From assembly GCF_002056795.1 (NCBI RefSeq), contig NZ_CP020104.1:6395501-6459500 (forward strand): DNA of 64,000 nt. Reading direction: 5' to 3'. Positions 17,042 through 25,465 of the stretch are shown piece by piece. A model generated the notes under the pieces. That model saw only the letters and a program-made list of their open reading frames with translations, was not told where the DNA came from and ran no database searches. The first letter of the stretch is position 1; every line of letters starts with the position of its first letter. Source of the DNA: Spirosoma aerolatum (GTDB lineage: Bacteria > Bacteroidota > Bacteroidia > Cytophagales > Spirosomataceae). The position numbers and the translations under genes are program-made.

Positions 17042-18022
17042 TTACGGTACATACGTTTCTAGTACGGTCATGTCGCCATCGGGTACGAGCGTTACATTGT
17101 TGATGGAGGCTGGAATCAGGGCGCACTGGCCCATTTTAAGCGATACACTGTAGCCGCCGGTTGTTTCGATGGTTAAGCCCCCCGCCACGCAGATCAGGAT
17201 AACGAACGAGTCAATGTGCGTGTAATCGTGCGCTACTTCCTGATTGAAATTCAGTACGTTCGTTACAAAATAGTCGCTTTTTACGGCGTTGACGCTTTCG
17301 TTCAGTTTCTTGTCGTACTGGGTCTTGTATTGCCCGTAATAGTGGTAATCAATGGCATCGACCGCCTGTTCGGTATGAAGTTCACGCTTTTTGCCCGTTG
17401 TCGCATCCACTCGGTCGAAGTCGTAAATCCGGTAGGTTGTGTCGGACGTCTGCTGAATTTCGGCCAGCAATAACCCTTTACCGATATAGTGGACCCGCCC
17501 CGCAGGCAGGAAAAATACATCACCGGGCTGAGCAGTTTCGATATTGAGCAACTCCTGAATGGTGTTATCGGCAACGGCCTTCACATATTCATCTTTCGTT
17601 ACCTCCCGATTAAAACCGGAGTTCAGTTTAGCCCCTTCATCGGCCTGCATGATGTACCACATCTCGGTTTTGCCGAAGCCCGTTCCGCGCTCCTTCGCCA
17701 GGGCATCGTTCGGGTGTACCTGAATCGACAGATCGTCGTTGGCATCGATGAATTTAATCAGTAGTGGAAAGCGATTTCCGTATTGCGCGTAGACGTGCTC
17801 GCCAACCAGTTTTTCCTTGTATTGCTCGACCAGTTCGTGCAGCGATTTTCCCTGTAAGCTGCCTTCCTTCACAACCGATTCATTCCCCTCCACATCCGAC
17901 ACTTCCCAGGTTTCACCACAATTGGGCAGTGGCGAAAAGTCTTTGTCAAGAATAGTTTTGATTTTCTGACCACCCCAAATCTTGTCTTTATAAATCGTTT
18001 CGAAGGTTAACGGGTACAACAT
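17042..18022 (-). CDS. manA: Mannose-6-phosphate isomerase
   Basis: Zinc enzyme interconverting mannose 6-phosphate and fructose 6-phosphate. 326 residues, the short class seen in Firmicutes and Bacteroidota. Metal-site motifs are visible: SIQVHPNDALA at about 98, FGKTEMWYIM at about 120, and GRVHYIGKGLLLAEIQQTSD near 175. The N-terminus PLTFETIYKDKIWGG and the Arg in YRIYDFDR agree with the family. Genes on either side do not form an obvious mannose pathway. The upstream 234-base gap is shared with the divergent cytochrome-like gene and holds both promoters. Confidence 0.93.
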   Translation of the reverse strand: MLYPLTFETIYKDKIWGGQKIKTILDKDFSPLPNCGETWEVSDVEGNESVVKEGSLQGKSLHELVEQYKEKLVGEHVYAQYGNRFPLLIKFIDANDDLSIQVHPNDALAKERGTGFGKTEMWYIMQADEGAKLNSGFNREVTKDEYVKAVADNTIQELLNIETAQPGDVFFLPAGRVHYIGKGLLLAEIQQTSDTTYRIYDFDRVDATTGKKRELHTEQAVDAIDYHYYGQYKTQYDKKLNESVNAVKSDYFVTNVLNFNQEVAHDYTHIDSFVILICVAGGLTIETTGGYSVSLKMGQCALIPASINNVTLVPDGDMTVLETYVP

Positions 18023-18256
18023 GAGCAGCGATTAATGGCTAAATGATACATCGAATAATTAACAGGCAAGGTACAGCATTTGTTGCTCGGGGGCAATTGG
18101 CCCATCTATGAGGCAAAAATTTATCTATTAACAGGTAGATAAGTCACTCTGACTCGTTTAAGAGGAACAGATACTAAGCATCTGAATCATCGGATGTTAA
18201 CTCATTAACGGTTAATCGCTTCGGAATATACCCCGAAGCCTGCATTGTAAAACGCC

Positions 18257-21007
18257 ATGAGACGCTATTGGCTGGTCGGTATTCTGGGGGCTCTTGTAGT
18301 AGCAGCCTTTACCCTAAGTGGGCTTTTCTCGTCCGAGAAGATTAGCTATAACCAGCACATTCGTCCGATTTTCAACGCCAAGTGCATAACCTGTCATGGT
18401 GGTATCAAACAAAGCGGTGGCTTTAGTCTGTTGTTTCGGGAAGATGCGTTGGGAAAGACCAAATCAGGTAAGTACGCTATAGTACCGGGACATGCCGATG
18501 AATCGGAACTGATAAAGCGGTTGGTGATCGATGACCCTGAACTACGGATGCCGCTTGAGCATGAACCCCTGACGAAGCAGGAAATCGATCTGATTAGCAA
18601 CTGGATTGATCAGGGAGCCGAATGGGAGGACCACTGGGCCTATATACCTCCTGACCGTAGCATTATTCCGCCCAACGTTGGCGACGCCTTTGCCAAAAAC
18701 GGGATTGATCGCTTCGTCTACGACCGATTACAACAGGAAGGACTTAGCCCCTCGCCCGAAGCTGATAAAGCTACGTTGCTGCGTCGAGTTAGCCTGGATT
18801 TGACGGGACTACCGCCCACAGCACAACAAGCGGCTGAATTTATGGCGGATAAATCGCCGAATGCTTACGATAAACTGGTCGATAAGCTCATTCAATCGCC
18901 CCATTTTGGCGAGCGTTGGGCGTCGATGTGGCTCGACCTGGCCCGGTATGCCGACTCGAAAGGCTACGAAAAAGACCTTGAACGCAGCATCTGGCTCTAC
19001 CGCGACTGGGTCATTCGGGCGTTTAATCAGGATATGCCGTTCGACCGATTTACAGTTGAGCAACTGGCAGGCGATCTGTTGCCCGCAAAGGATGCCTCAA
19101 CCGCCGATAACCACCTGATTGCGACGGCCTTTCACCGAAATACGATGTCGAACGACGAGGGCGGAACCAACGATGAGGAATTCCGAAACATGGCGCTAAT
19201 CGACCGGGTGAGCACAACCTGGGAGGTTTGGCAGGGAACAACGATGGCCTGTGTACAGTGTCACAGTCACCCTTATGACCCCATCCGCCATGAGGAGTTC
19301 TACAAGTTTTTTGCCTATTTCAACAATAGCCAGGATGCCGATCTGTACAACGAAAAACCGAAGCTGTACACCTTTACACCCGAAAATGAACAAAAAGTAA
19401 AGGGGCTCATGACCTGGATCAAAACGCTGTCCGGAAATCCGGTTGCTAATTCCCCCAACCGTCCGTTGAACCTGAATCTTCAACGACAGGATGTATTGAG
19501 CCACCTCGGTTACCGAAAAATTGAGGCCGAGGACTTCGACAGCACCAGTCGACACATTGAGCTATACGACAACCAGACCACCATTATGCAGACCACCGAA
19601 GGGGCTTTCTGCTTATATAATGATGTGGATTTAACAAACGTATCGAACGTAATTTACCGCTATACGACTTCGTTCCCGTCCTTCGTTGAACTACACCTCG
19701 ACCGACCTGATGGTCCACTCATCAGCCGCGCCCATGTTCCAGCCACGCAGGAAGGCGATCCGGGAGCCTGGTATAAATGGAAAACGTTTAGCACGTTCCG
19801 GGCGCAAGTCCAAAAAACGACGGGACGGCACGCACTTTTTGTTGTGTTTCACAAGGACAAAGAGTTTCGGAGCGACTTACTCCATATGGACTGGCTACAG
19901 CTTGAGGTCGAAAACGCGCCTATCAATCACAATCAGATGCTACGTAAGCTGGTCGATTCGCTGGCTGCGATTCCAGCTACGGCCACACCGGTTATTCTCG
20001 AACGGCCCACCAGCCGGAGCCGGAAAACGAACGTTTTCATCCGGGGGAACTGGCTTACCAAAGGGAAGCAGGTCAACCCCGATGTTCCCCACTCGATTCG
20101 TCGGGAAGCCGGGCAATCGGTTGACAATCGGTTGGCTATGGCCCGCTGGCTGGTCAGCCGAAATAACCCACTTACGGCGCGGGTGATGGTCAATCGGTTT
20201 TGGGAGCAGCTTTTTGGGTATGGCTTGGTAGAAACCCTGGAAGATTTTGGTACGATGGGTGCTAAACCGACCCACCCGGAATTGCTCGACTGGCTGGCTG
20301 TGCAGTTTCAGGATGAGTACAAATGGAGTGTGAAAAAACTCCTTCGCGACCTGGTTCTTTCAGCTACTTATCGGCAATCGGCTGTGGTTTCGCCCGAACT
20401 TCAGAAAAAAGACCCCCGCAACCTCTTACTGGCTCGCGGCCCCAGAGTCCGCCTGACGGCCGAGCAAATCCGTGATCAGGCGCTGGCCGTCAGTGGTTTG
20501 CTCAATAATAAGTTGTACGGTCCCAGTGTTCGGCCCTTTAACCCGACGAATGGGTCCTGGAAAGACGAGCAACCTGATAATCGCCATCGCCGGGCTTTGT
20601 ACACCTTCTGGCAACGGACCAACCCGTATCCGTCGATGGTTACGTTCGATACACCTCAACGAAATCTTTGCGTATCCAGGCGCGTTCGGACGAATACCCC
20701 CTTGCAGGCACTTATTACGCTGAACGATACTGTTTATACGGAAGCCGCTCATGGTCTGGCATCGTTTATGAACCGGCAGAAAGGTGATTTAACCAAGAAA
20801 CTCGCGTGTGGTTATGAGCAAATTATGTATCGTAAGCCGTCCGACGAAAAGCTGGCCCTGCTGGAAAAATTCTATTCAGATGCTCTTCACCTGAACACGC
20901 AAAAAAAGCAATCCAAAACAGTTCCATCAACACAATCGCCTGAGTTCGGTGCGCTATCGATGGTGGCGAATGTGTTGTTGAACTTAGACGAAACGCTTAC
21001 CAAATGA
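18257..21007 (+). CDS. PSCyt1-PSCyt2/DUF1549-PSD1/DUF1553 protein
   Basis: Large exported protein (916 residues) of the type abundant in Planctomycetes. An N-terminal anchor (residues 6-24) is followed by a haem c motif CITCHGG (Cys43, Cys46, His47) in a PSCyt1 domain, and then the DUF1549 part with FGERWASMWLDLARYADSKG and CVQCHSHPYDP. A middle segment resembling a carbohydrate-binding fold (about 420-560) leads into DUF1553, with NRFWEQLFGYGLVETLEDFG and RRALYTFWQRTNPYPSM. Its last codons overlap the DUF1501 start (ATGA), so the pair is coupled. Biochemical role not established; suggestions of polysaccharide or sulfatase-linked work are inference. Confidence 0.88.
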   Translation: MRRYWLVGILGALVVAAFTLSGLFSSEKISYNQHIRPIFNAKCITCHGGIKQSGGFSLLFREDALGKTKSGKYAIVPGHADESELIKRLVIDDPELRMPLEHEPLTKQEIDLISNWIDQGAEWEDHWAYIPPDRSIIPPNVGDAFAKNGIDRFVYDRLQQEGLSPSPEADKATLLRRVSLDLTGLPPTAQQAAEFMADKSPNAYDKLVDKLIQSPHFGERWASMWLDLARYADSKGYEKDLERSIWLYRDWVIRAFNQDMPFDRFTVEQLAGDLLPAKDASTADNHLIATAFHRNTMSNDEGGTNDEEFRNMALIDRVSTTWEVWQGTTMACVQCHSHPYDPIRHEEFYKFFAYFNNSQDADLYNEKPKLYTFTPENEQKVKGLMTWIKTLSGNPVANSPNRPLNLNLQRQDVLSHLGYRKIEAEDFDSTSRHIELYDNQTTIMQTTEGAFCLYNDVDLTNVSNVIYRYTTSFPSFVELHLDRPDGPLISRAHVPATQEGDPGAWYKWKTFSTFRAQVQKTTGRHALFVVFHKDKEFRSDLLHMDWLQLEVENAPINHNQMLRKLVDSLAAIPATATPVILERPTSRSRKTNVFIRGNWLTKGKQVNPDVPHSIRREAGQSVDNRLAMARWLVSRNNPLTARVMVNRFWEQLFGYGLVETLEDFGTMGAKPTHPELLDWLAVQFQDEYKWSVKKLLRDLVLSATYRQSAVVSPELQKKDPRNLLLARGPRVRLTAEQIRDQALAVSGLLNNKLYGPSVRPFNPTNGSWKDEQPDNRHRRALYTFWQRTNPYPSMVTFDTPQRNLCVSRRVRTNTPLQALITLNDTVYTEAAHGLASFMNRQKGDLTKKLACGYEQIMYRKPSDEKLALLEKFYSDALHLNTQKKQSKTVPSTQSPEFGALSMVANVLLNLDETLTK

Positions 21008-22482
21008 AACGACTTACGCTCTTCGACGAGGCCGTATTGAATCAGGCAACCTTCAACACCAGACGCCATTTCCTGAAACAGTGTACATCGGGTTTAGGCT
21101 CCCTGGCGATGCTGTCGTTGCTGGATAGCTGTGGGTTTGGCAGTTCGCCAACCACCAGCGAAAATCCACTGAAGCCGCTTAGTCCCATTCAGTCTCCCAA
21201 AGCAAAGCGGGTGTTGTTTATGCACATGGAAGGGGCACCGTCGCAACTGGAACTGTTTGACTATAAACCCGAACTAGCCAAACTTGACGGACAACTCTGC
21301 CCGCCCTCATTACTGGAAGGCAAACGGTTTGCGTTCATTAAAGGGATTCCGAAAATGCTGGGGCCGCAGTCCTGTTTTGAGCAGCATGGGCAATCGGGGG
21401 CGTGGCTATCGGACTATTTTCAGCACTGGCCCAAAATTGTCGATGAGCTTACCTTTCTGAAAGCCATGCACACCGATGAGTTCAATCATGCACCCGCTCA
21501 GTTGTTTATGCATACGGGTAGTCCACGGTTGGGCCGCCCCAGTCTGGGCGCGTGGGTTACGTATGGGCTAGGCTCCGAAAATCAGAACCTACCAGGCTAT
21601 GTAGTGCTGGTATCCGGTCAGGAGCCTAGCGCTGGCAAGTCGGTTTGGGGAAGTGGTTTTCTGCCTACGGTATATCAGGGCGTACAATGCCGTTCCATGG
21701 GTGAGCCTGTACTGTACATCAAAAATCCAGCGGAGGTCAGTGATTCGCTTCGCAAAAAATCCATCGACGTCATCAACCAGATCAACGAACTGGAACATCA
21801 GGAAATCGGCGACCCCGAAATTCTAAGCCGGATTTCGCAATACGAACTGGCCTATCGGATGCAATCGGAAGTTCCCGAAACGATGGACATTACCGATGAG
21901 CCTCAATGGGTACAGGACTGGTATGGTGCCAAACCGGGCGCAGCCTCCTTTGCCAACAATTGCCTGCTTGCCCGTAAACTGCTCGAAAAAGGCGTTCGGT
22001 TCGTTCAACTCTTCGACCGACGCTGGGATTCGCACGGCACCGACGCGGGCAGTGGTGTTGATGAAGGCCTGCGCCGAAATATTCAGGTTATCGACAAGCC
22101 TATTACGGCACTGATTCAGGATTTGAAACAACGTGGTTTACTCGACGATACTTTAGTTGTATGGGGTGGCGAATTTGGCCGGACGCCCATGATGGAAAAT
22201 CGGGCTGGGGATAACAATTCACCGTTTAAAGGGCGCGACCATCACATCGACGCGTTTACCATGTGGATGGCGGGTGGTGGTATCAAAGCGGGCTATTCCC
22301 ACGGCGAAACCGACGAAATTGGTTACTATGGCGTTCGGAACAAAACCCATATCCACGATCTACAGGCTACAATTTTGCACGTACTAGGCTTCGACCACGA
22401 GAAATTCACCTTCCCTTTCCAGGGCCGCAACTTCCGGCTTACCGACGTTCATGGTAAAGTTATTCACGATATTCTTGCCTAA
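21004..22482 (+). CDS. DUF1501 protein with Tat-type lipoprotein signal
   Basis: 492-residue member of DUF1501, an alkaline-phosphatase/sulfatase-like fold of unknown activity. The signal has a twin-arginine motif at residues 20-25 (RRHFLK), a hydrophobic stretch and a lipobox-like LLDSCG, suggesting folded export and lipidation. The core shows FMHMEGAPSQLELFDYKP, WVQDWYGAKPG and the conserved VWGGEFGRTPM, with Asp/His at RDHHIDAFTMWMAGGG. It is coupled to the PSD1 gene by a four-base overlap, the usual partner. The two products probably act together outside the inner membrane. Confidence 0.88.
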   Translation: MKRLTLFDEAVLNQATFNTRRHFLKQCTSGLGSLAMLSLLDSCGFGSSPTTSENPLKPLSPIQSPKAKRVLFMHMEGAPSQLELFDYKPELAKLDGQLCPPSLLEGKRFAFIKGIPKMLGPQSCFEQHGQSGAWLSDYFQHWPKIVDELTFLKAMHTDEFNHAPAQLFMHTGSPRLGRPSLGAWVTYGLGSENQNLPGYVVLVSGQEPSAGKSVWGSGFLPTVYQGVQCRSMGEPVLYIKNPAEVSDSLRKKSIDVINQINELEHQEIGDPEILSRISQYELAYRMQSEVPETMDITDEPQWVQDWYGAKPGAASFANNCLLARKLLEKGVRFVQLFDRRWDSHGTDAGSGVDEGLRRNIQVIDKPITALIQDLKQRGLLDDTLVVWGGEFGRTPMMENRAGDNNSPFKGRDHHIDAFTMWMAGGGIKAGYSHGETDEIGYYGVRNKTHIHDLQATILHVLGFDHEKFTFPFQGRNFRLTDVHGKVIHDILA

Positions 22483-22634
22483 ACTGGCCCAGCACCTACA
22501 CTGATAATTATCAGGGTTCTACCTGTATCCGCTCATAACCCCAGCCTGAGCAATGCCTTTCCTTTGCATTGTTCAATGCATTTTAAGGTATTCATGGAAG
22601 GTGTTAAAACGATGCCTTCCCAACAAACAAGGTT

Positions 22635-23390
22635 ATGGATCAGGACTTAGCAGGAAAAACAGCCTTAGTAACCGGAGCTGCTTCGGGTATTGGTAAAGCC
22701 ACCGCCATCTTATATGCTCAACATGGCGCGAATGTAATGCTATCAGATGTCGATGAGGCACAGGGCCAACAGGTCGCCGAAGAAATACTGGCCAGCGGTG
22801 CCAAAGCCCGCTTTTTAAAAGCCGATGTAGGCGACTCAGCCCAATGCCAGCAACTGATACAGGAAACAGTCAAGACTTTTGGCAAGCTTGATATTGCTTT
22901 CAACAATGCTGGCATTGGCGGTGAGATGAATATGACCGGCGATTACTCGATTGAAGGCTGGCACCACATCATCAACGTTAATCTCAACAGTGTTTTCTAT
23001 TGCCTGAAATACGAACTGGAAGCTATGCTTAGCCAGAATACGGGTGGTTCCATTATCAACATGGCGTCGATTCTGGGGCAGGTCGGTACAGCGTCGGCTC
23101 CCGGTTATGTGGCTGCTAAACATGGCATTCTGGGCTTAACCCAAACGGCTGCTATCGAGTATGCGCCTAAAGGCATTCGGATTAATTCGGTGGGTCCGGG
23201 TTATATCGATACGCCTTTGCTGCGCATCTTACCCGACGAAGCTCGTCAGGCGGTTATTGCGCTTCACCCCATTGGGCGGCTGGGACGGTCGGAAGAAGTG
23301 GCTGAACTGGTTGTCTGGCTTTCGTCAGATAAGGCTTCGTTTGTTACGGGTTCCTATTACCCCGTCGACGGCGGTTATCTGGCGCAGTAA
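22635..23390 (+). CDS. Short-chain dehydrogenase/reductase
   Basis: Classical SDR, 251 residues. NAD(P)-binding TGAASGIGKA at about residue 14, Asp at the end of beta-2 (LSDVDEA, favouring NAD), NNAGIGG, and catalytic Ser-Tyr-Lys in SILGQ...GYVAAKHG near 156-160. The C-terminus ends in the usual YYPVDGGYLAQ. Similar enzymes oxidise simple sugars or alcohols (glucose dehydrogenase-like), but the substrate cannot be read. It has its own 152-base upstream region and faces the AraC gene across a REP-like palindrome. Confidence 0.87.
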   Translation: MDQDLAGKTALVTGAASGIGKATAILYAQHGANVMLSDVDEAQGQQVAEEILASGAKARFLKADVGDSAQCQQLIQETVKTFGKLDIAFNNAGIGGEMNMTGDYSIEGWHHIINVNLNSVFYCLKYELEAMLSQNTGGSIINMASILGQVGTASAPGYVAAKHGILGLTQTAAIEYAPKGIRINSVGPGYIDTPLLRILPDEARQAVIALHPIGRLGRSEEVAELVVWLSSDKASFVTGSYYPVDGGYLAQ

Positions 23391-23394
23391 TTCA

Positions 23395-23451
23395 GTAATG
23401 CGAGTGGGAACCATGATCGTTAACCCAATCACGGGTTCCCACCCGCATTAC
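23395..23451. repeat. REP-like palindrome, copy C
   Basis: Arms 23395-23412 and 23434-23451 match at 17 of 18 positions, with GTAATGCGRGTGGGAACC arms clearly related to the copies at 6338 and 8936. It lies between convergent SDR and AraC genes and touches the AraC stop codon. Confidence 0.75.
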
Positions 23452-24269
23452 TAGCCTCTTCTATGCTCCGCTAATAACTCAGAGGGTGCATAACCGAACT
23501 GCTTTTTAAACGCAAATGAGAAGTGTGAAAGGTTTTCGAAGCCCACTTCATAACACACATCAATCGGTTTCATCTTCTTTTCGACAAACTGGTAATGCGC
23601 CAGTTCCAGCCGTTTTTGCGTCAGCCACTTCTGGGGTGTGGCATTAAATACTTTTTTAAAATCGCGCTTGAAGGTTGTCAGGCTACGCCCGGTCAGATAC
23701 CCAAATTTCTCGATGGGCATATTGTACATGAAGTTGCGCTCCATGTACTCCGCCAGATCAATCTTACCCGGCTCCTCGAAGTTGGCGAGCATAGTATCGA
23801 TATCCTTATCAATCGACCGCAGAATCGTAACAGCCTCCGTAATCTTCAGATCGGCGATATGGTCCGGCAGTTCTTTCATGTCGAAATACGGAATCAGCGA
23901 ACTCAGGCAGCTCTCCAGCAACGGGTGGTTGTTGTAGTATCTTAGTTTCGGGACTTTTGTAACCTGGGGCTTCACATCAAGTTTGGCATAGTAACGCTGT
24001 AACCACTCCTTCGTCAGGTGCATAACCACGGTTTTGTGCGGCAGGCCATCTTTGGGATAATTGATGATCGTGGCCAGTTGATGCCTTGGAATCAGAAAAA
24101 TATCGCCCTTGTTGAACAGATAGGTTCCTTCGGCCTGCACGATCTTGGTTTGTCCCGAGATAAACCAGATGAGCATGTGGTGGTCGAACGTAATGTCGGA
24201 CTTAAAGAACTTGTCCTCGTAGCATGAAAGTTTAATGTCCGGTGTCAAATAGATCGACTGATGTTCCAT
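23451..24269 (-). CDS. AraC-family transcriptional regulator
   Basis: 272 residues. The N-terminal part looks like a cupin-type sensor (IDHHMLIWFISGQ-like strands, then GDIFLIPRHQLATIINY). The C-terminal double helix-turn-helix covers about 165-268, with TGRSLTTFKRDFKKVFNATP and PIDVCYEVGFENLSHFSFAF followed by KKQFGYAPSE, both standard AraC helices. It lies 51 bases after the second SDR gene on the same strand and may control that gene or itself. No operator was identified. Confidence 0.9.
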   Translation of the reverse strand: MEHQSIYLTPDIKLSCYEDKFFKSDITFDHHMLIWFISGQTKIVQAEGTYLFNKGDIFLIPRHQLATIINYPKDGLPHKTVVMHLTKEWLQRYYAKLDVKPQVTKVPKLRYYNNHPLLESCLSSLIPYFDMKELPDHIADLKITEAVTILRSIDKDIDTMLANFEEPGKIDLAEYMERNFMYNMPIEKFGYLTGRSLTTFKRDFKKVFNATPQKWLTQKRLELAHYQFVEKKMKPIDVCYEVGFENLSHFSFAFKKQFGYAPSELLAEHRRG

Positions 24270-24320
24270 GTTCGTTCGGTAGATTGTTCGTTTCCCTCTA
24301 TCCCGATAGCCGTCCCGCTG

Positions 24321-25340
24321 TTAGCTTACACGAAATGTAATCCCTGTCATCGATTCGGTCAATTCCCACAGGCGTTTCGCACTGATCTCATCGAGCGAAT
24401 ATTGTTGTACACCAGACTGATGCAGCTTAGCCTTAGTGGGTACTGAAGGGTCGGCAGGTAGTAGCTCGGCAATATCGCCATCTTCGCAGTAAACACCACC
24501 CAGGTTGTTCAGCAATGGACTGGTTGCAGCCCATACCGATGTAGCGGCACCTTGCGGAATGGTTTTTAACCCTGCCAGTATTTCAGGGCGCATGTTCCCG
24601 TCTTCATCCAGAAAGCCCATTTGTTTCCACAGGTCTATTGATGCACTGCGCCCTAGCTCTGTCCCGGCTATTGAGCCTGGATGTACTGAATAGGCTCGTA
24701 CCTTAAAGTCTTTCGCGCGGTTGTCCAGTTCCAGAGCGAACAGGTTGCTGGCTGTTTTTGACTGGCCATAGGCTTGTAATGTTTCATACTCACGCTGTTC
24801 GAAGTTGGGGTCCTCAAAGTTGAACGATGCCATGTGATGTCCCAGCGAAGAAACATTCACAACCCTTGCGCCATTTGCCTGCTTCAGGGCAGGCCATAAT
24901 GCTGCGGTAAGGTGAAACTGCCCGATATAGTTGGTTGCCAGCTGGGATTCAATACCGCGTCCATCGCGTTGCAATGGTACCCACATAATACCTGCATTGT
25001 TAATCAGGATGTGTAGCGGCCTGCCCGATGCCAGAAATTTCGCAGCAAATGCCTCTATGGATGCAGAATTCATCATATCCATAGCTTCGATCTCCACAGG
25101 GCCGACTCCTTTCAGATTTTTGGTCGCCTTTTCGACATCCCTTGCCGGAACGATTATGGTTGCACCAGCGGCTGCGAGTGCCCGGACGGTTTCGACACCA
25201 ATACCCGCATTACCACCCGTTACGATAGCCATCTTACCCCTTAGATCGATGCCACGGATAACATCATTGGTCGTCGATTGAGCATTAAACCCTGTACCGA
25301 GAGGACGTTGCAGAGCCCCCTGATTGTTGTTTTGTATCAT
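24321..25340 (-). CDS. Short-chain dehydrogenase/reductase, extended form
   Basis: 339-residue SDR related to retinol/WW-domain oxidoreductase-like enzymes. TGGNAGIGVETVRALAAAG binds the cofactor and VPARD suggests NADP preference. HILINNAGIM and the catalytic VSSLGHH with YGQSKTAS follow. The extra C-terminal 60 residues (from SVWAATSPLLN) are typical of this subgroup. Substrate unknown. It is upstream of, and co-directional with, the AraC regulator. Confidence 0.85.
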   Translation of the reverse strand: MIQNNNQGALQRPLGTGFNAQSTTNDVIRGIDLRGKMAIVTGGNAGIGVETVRALAAAGATIIVPARDVEKATKNLKGVGPVEIEAMDMMNSASIEAFAAKFLASGRPLHILINNAGIMWVPLQRDGRGIESQLATNYIGQFHLTAALWPALKQANGARVVNVSSLGHHMASFNFEDPNFEQREYETLQAYGQSKTASNLFALELDNRAKDFKVRAYSVHPGSIAGTELGRSASIDLWKQMGFLDEDGNMRPEILAGLKTIPQGAATSVWAATSPLLNNLGGVYCEDGDIAELLPADPSVPTKAKLHQSGVQQYSLDEISAKRLWELTESMTGITFRVS

Positions 25341-25465
25341 GTGCTTTCATTGATTTTGTTGATACAAAACTAGGGGACGGTTGACCCGGCGACTTTGTTC
25401 AGAAGGCCGAATTTGCTTTGTTTATAGGACCACAGTTCAGGGCTTGATTTTGCATGCACTTCTCA

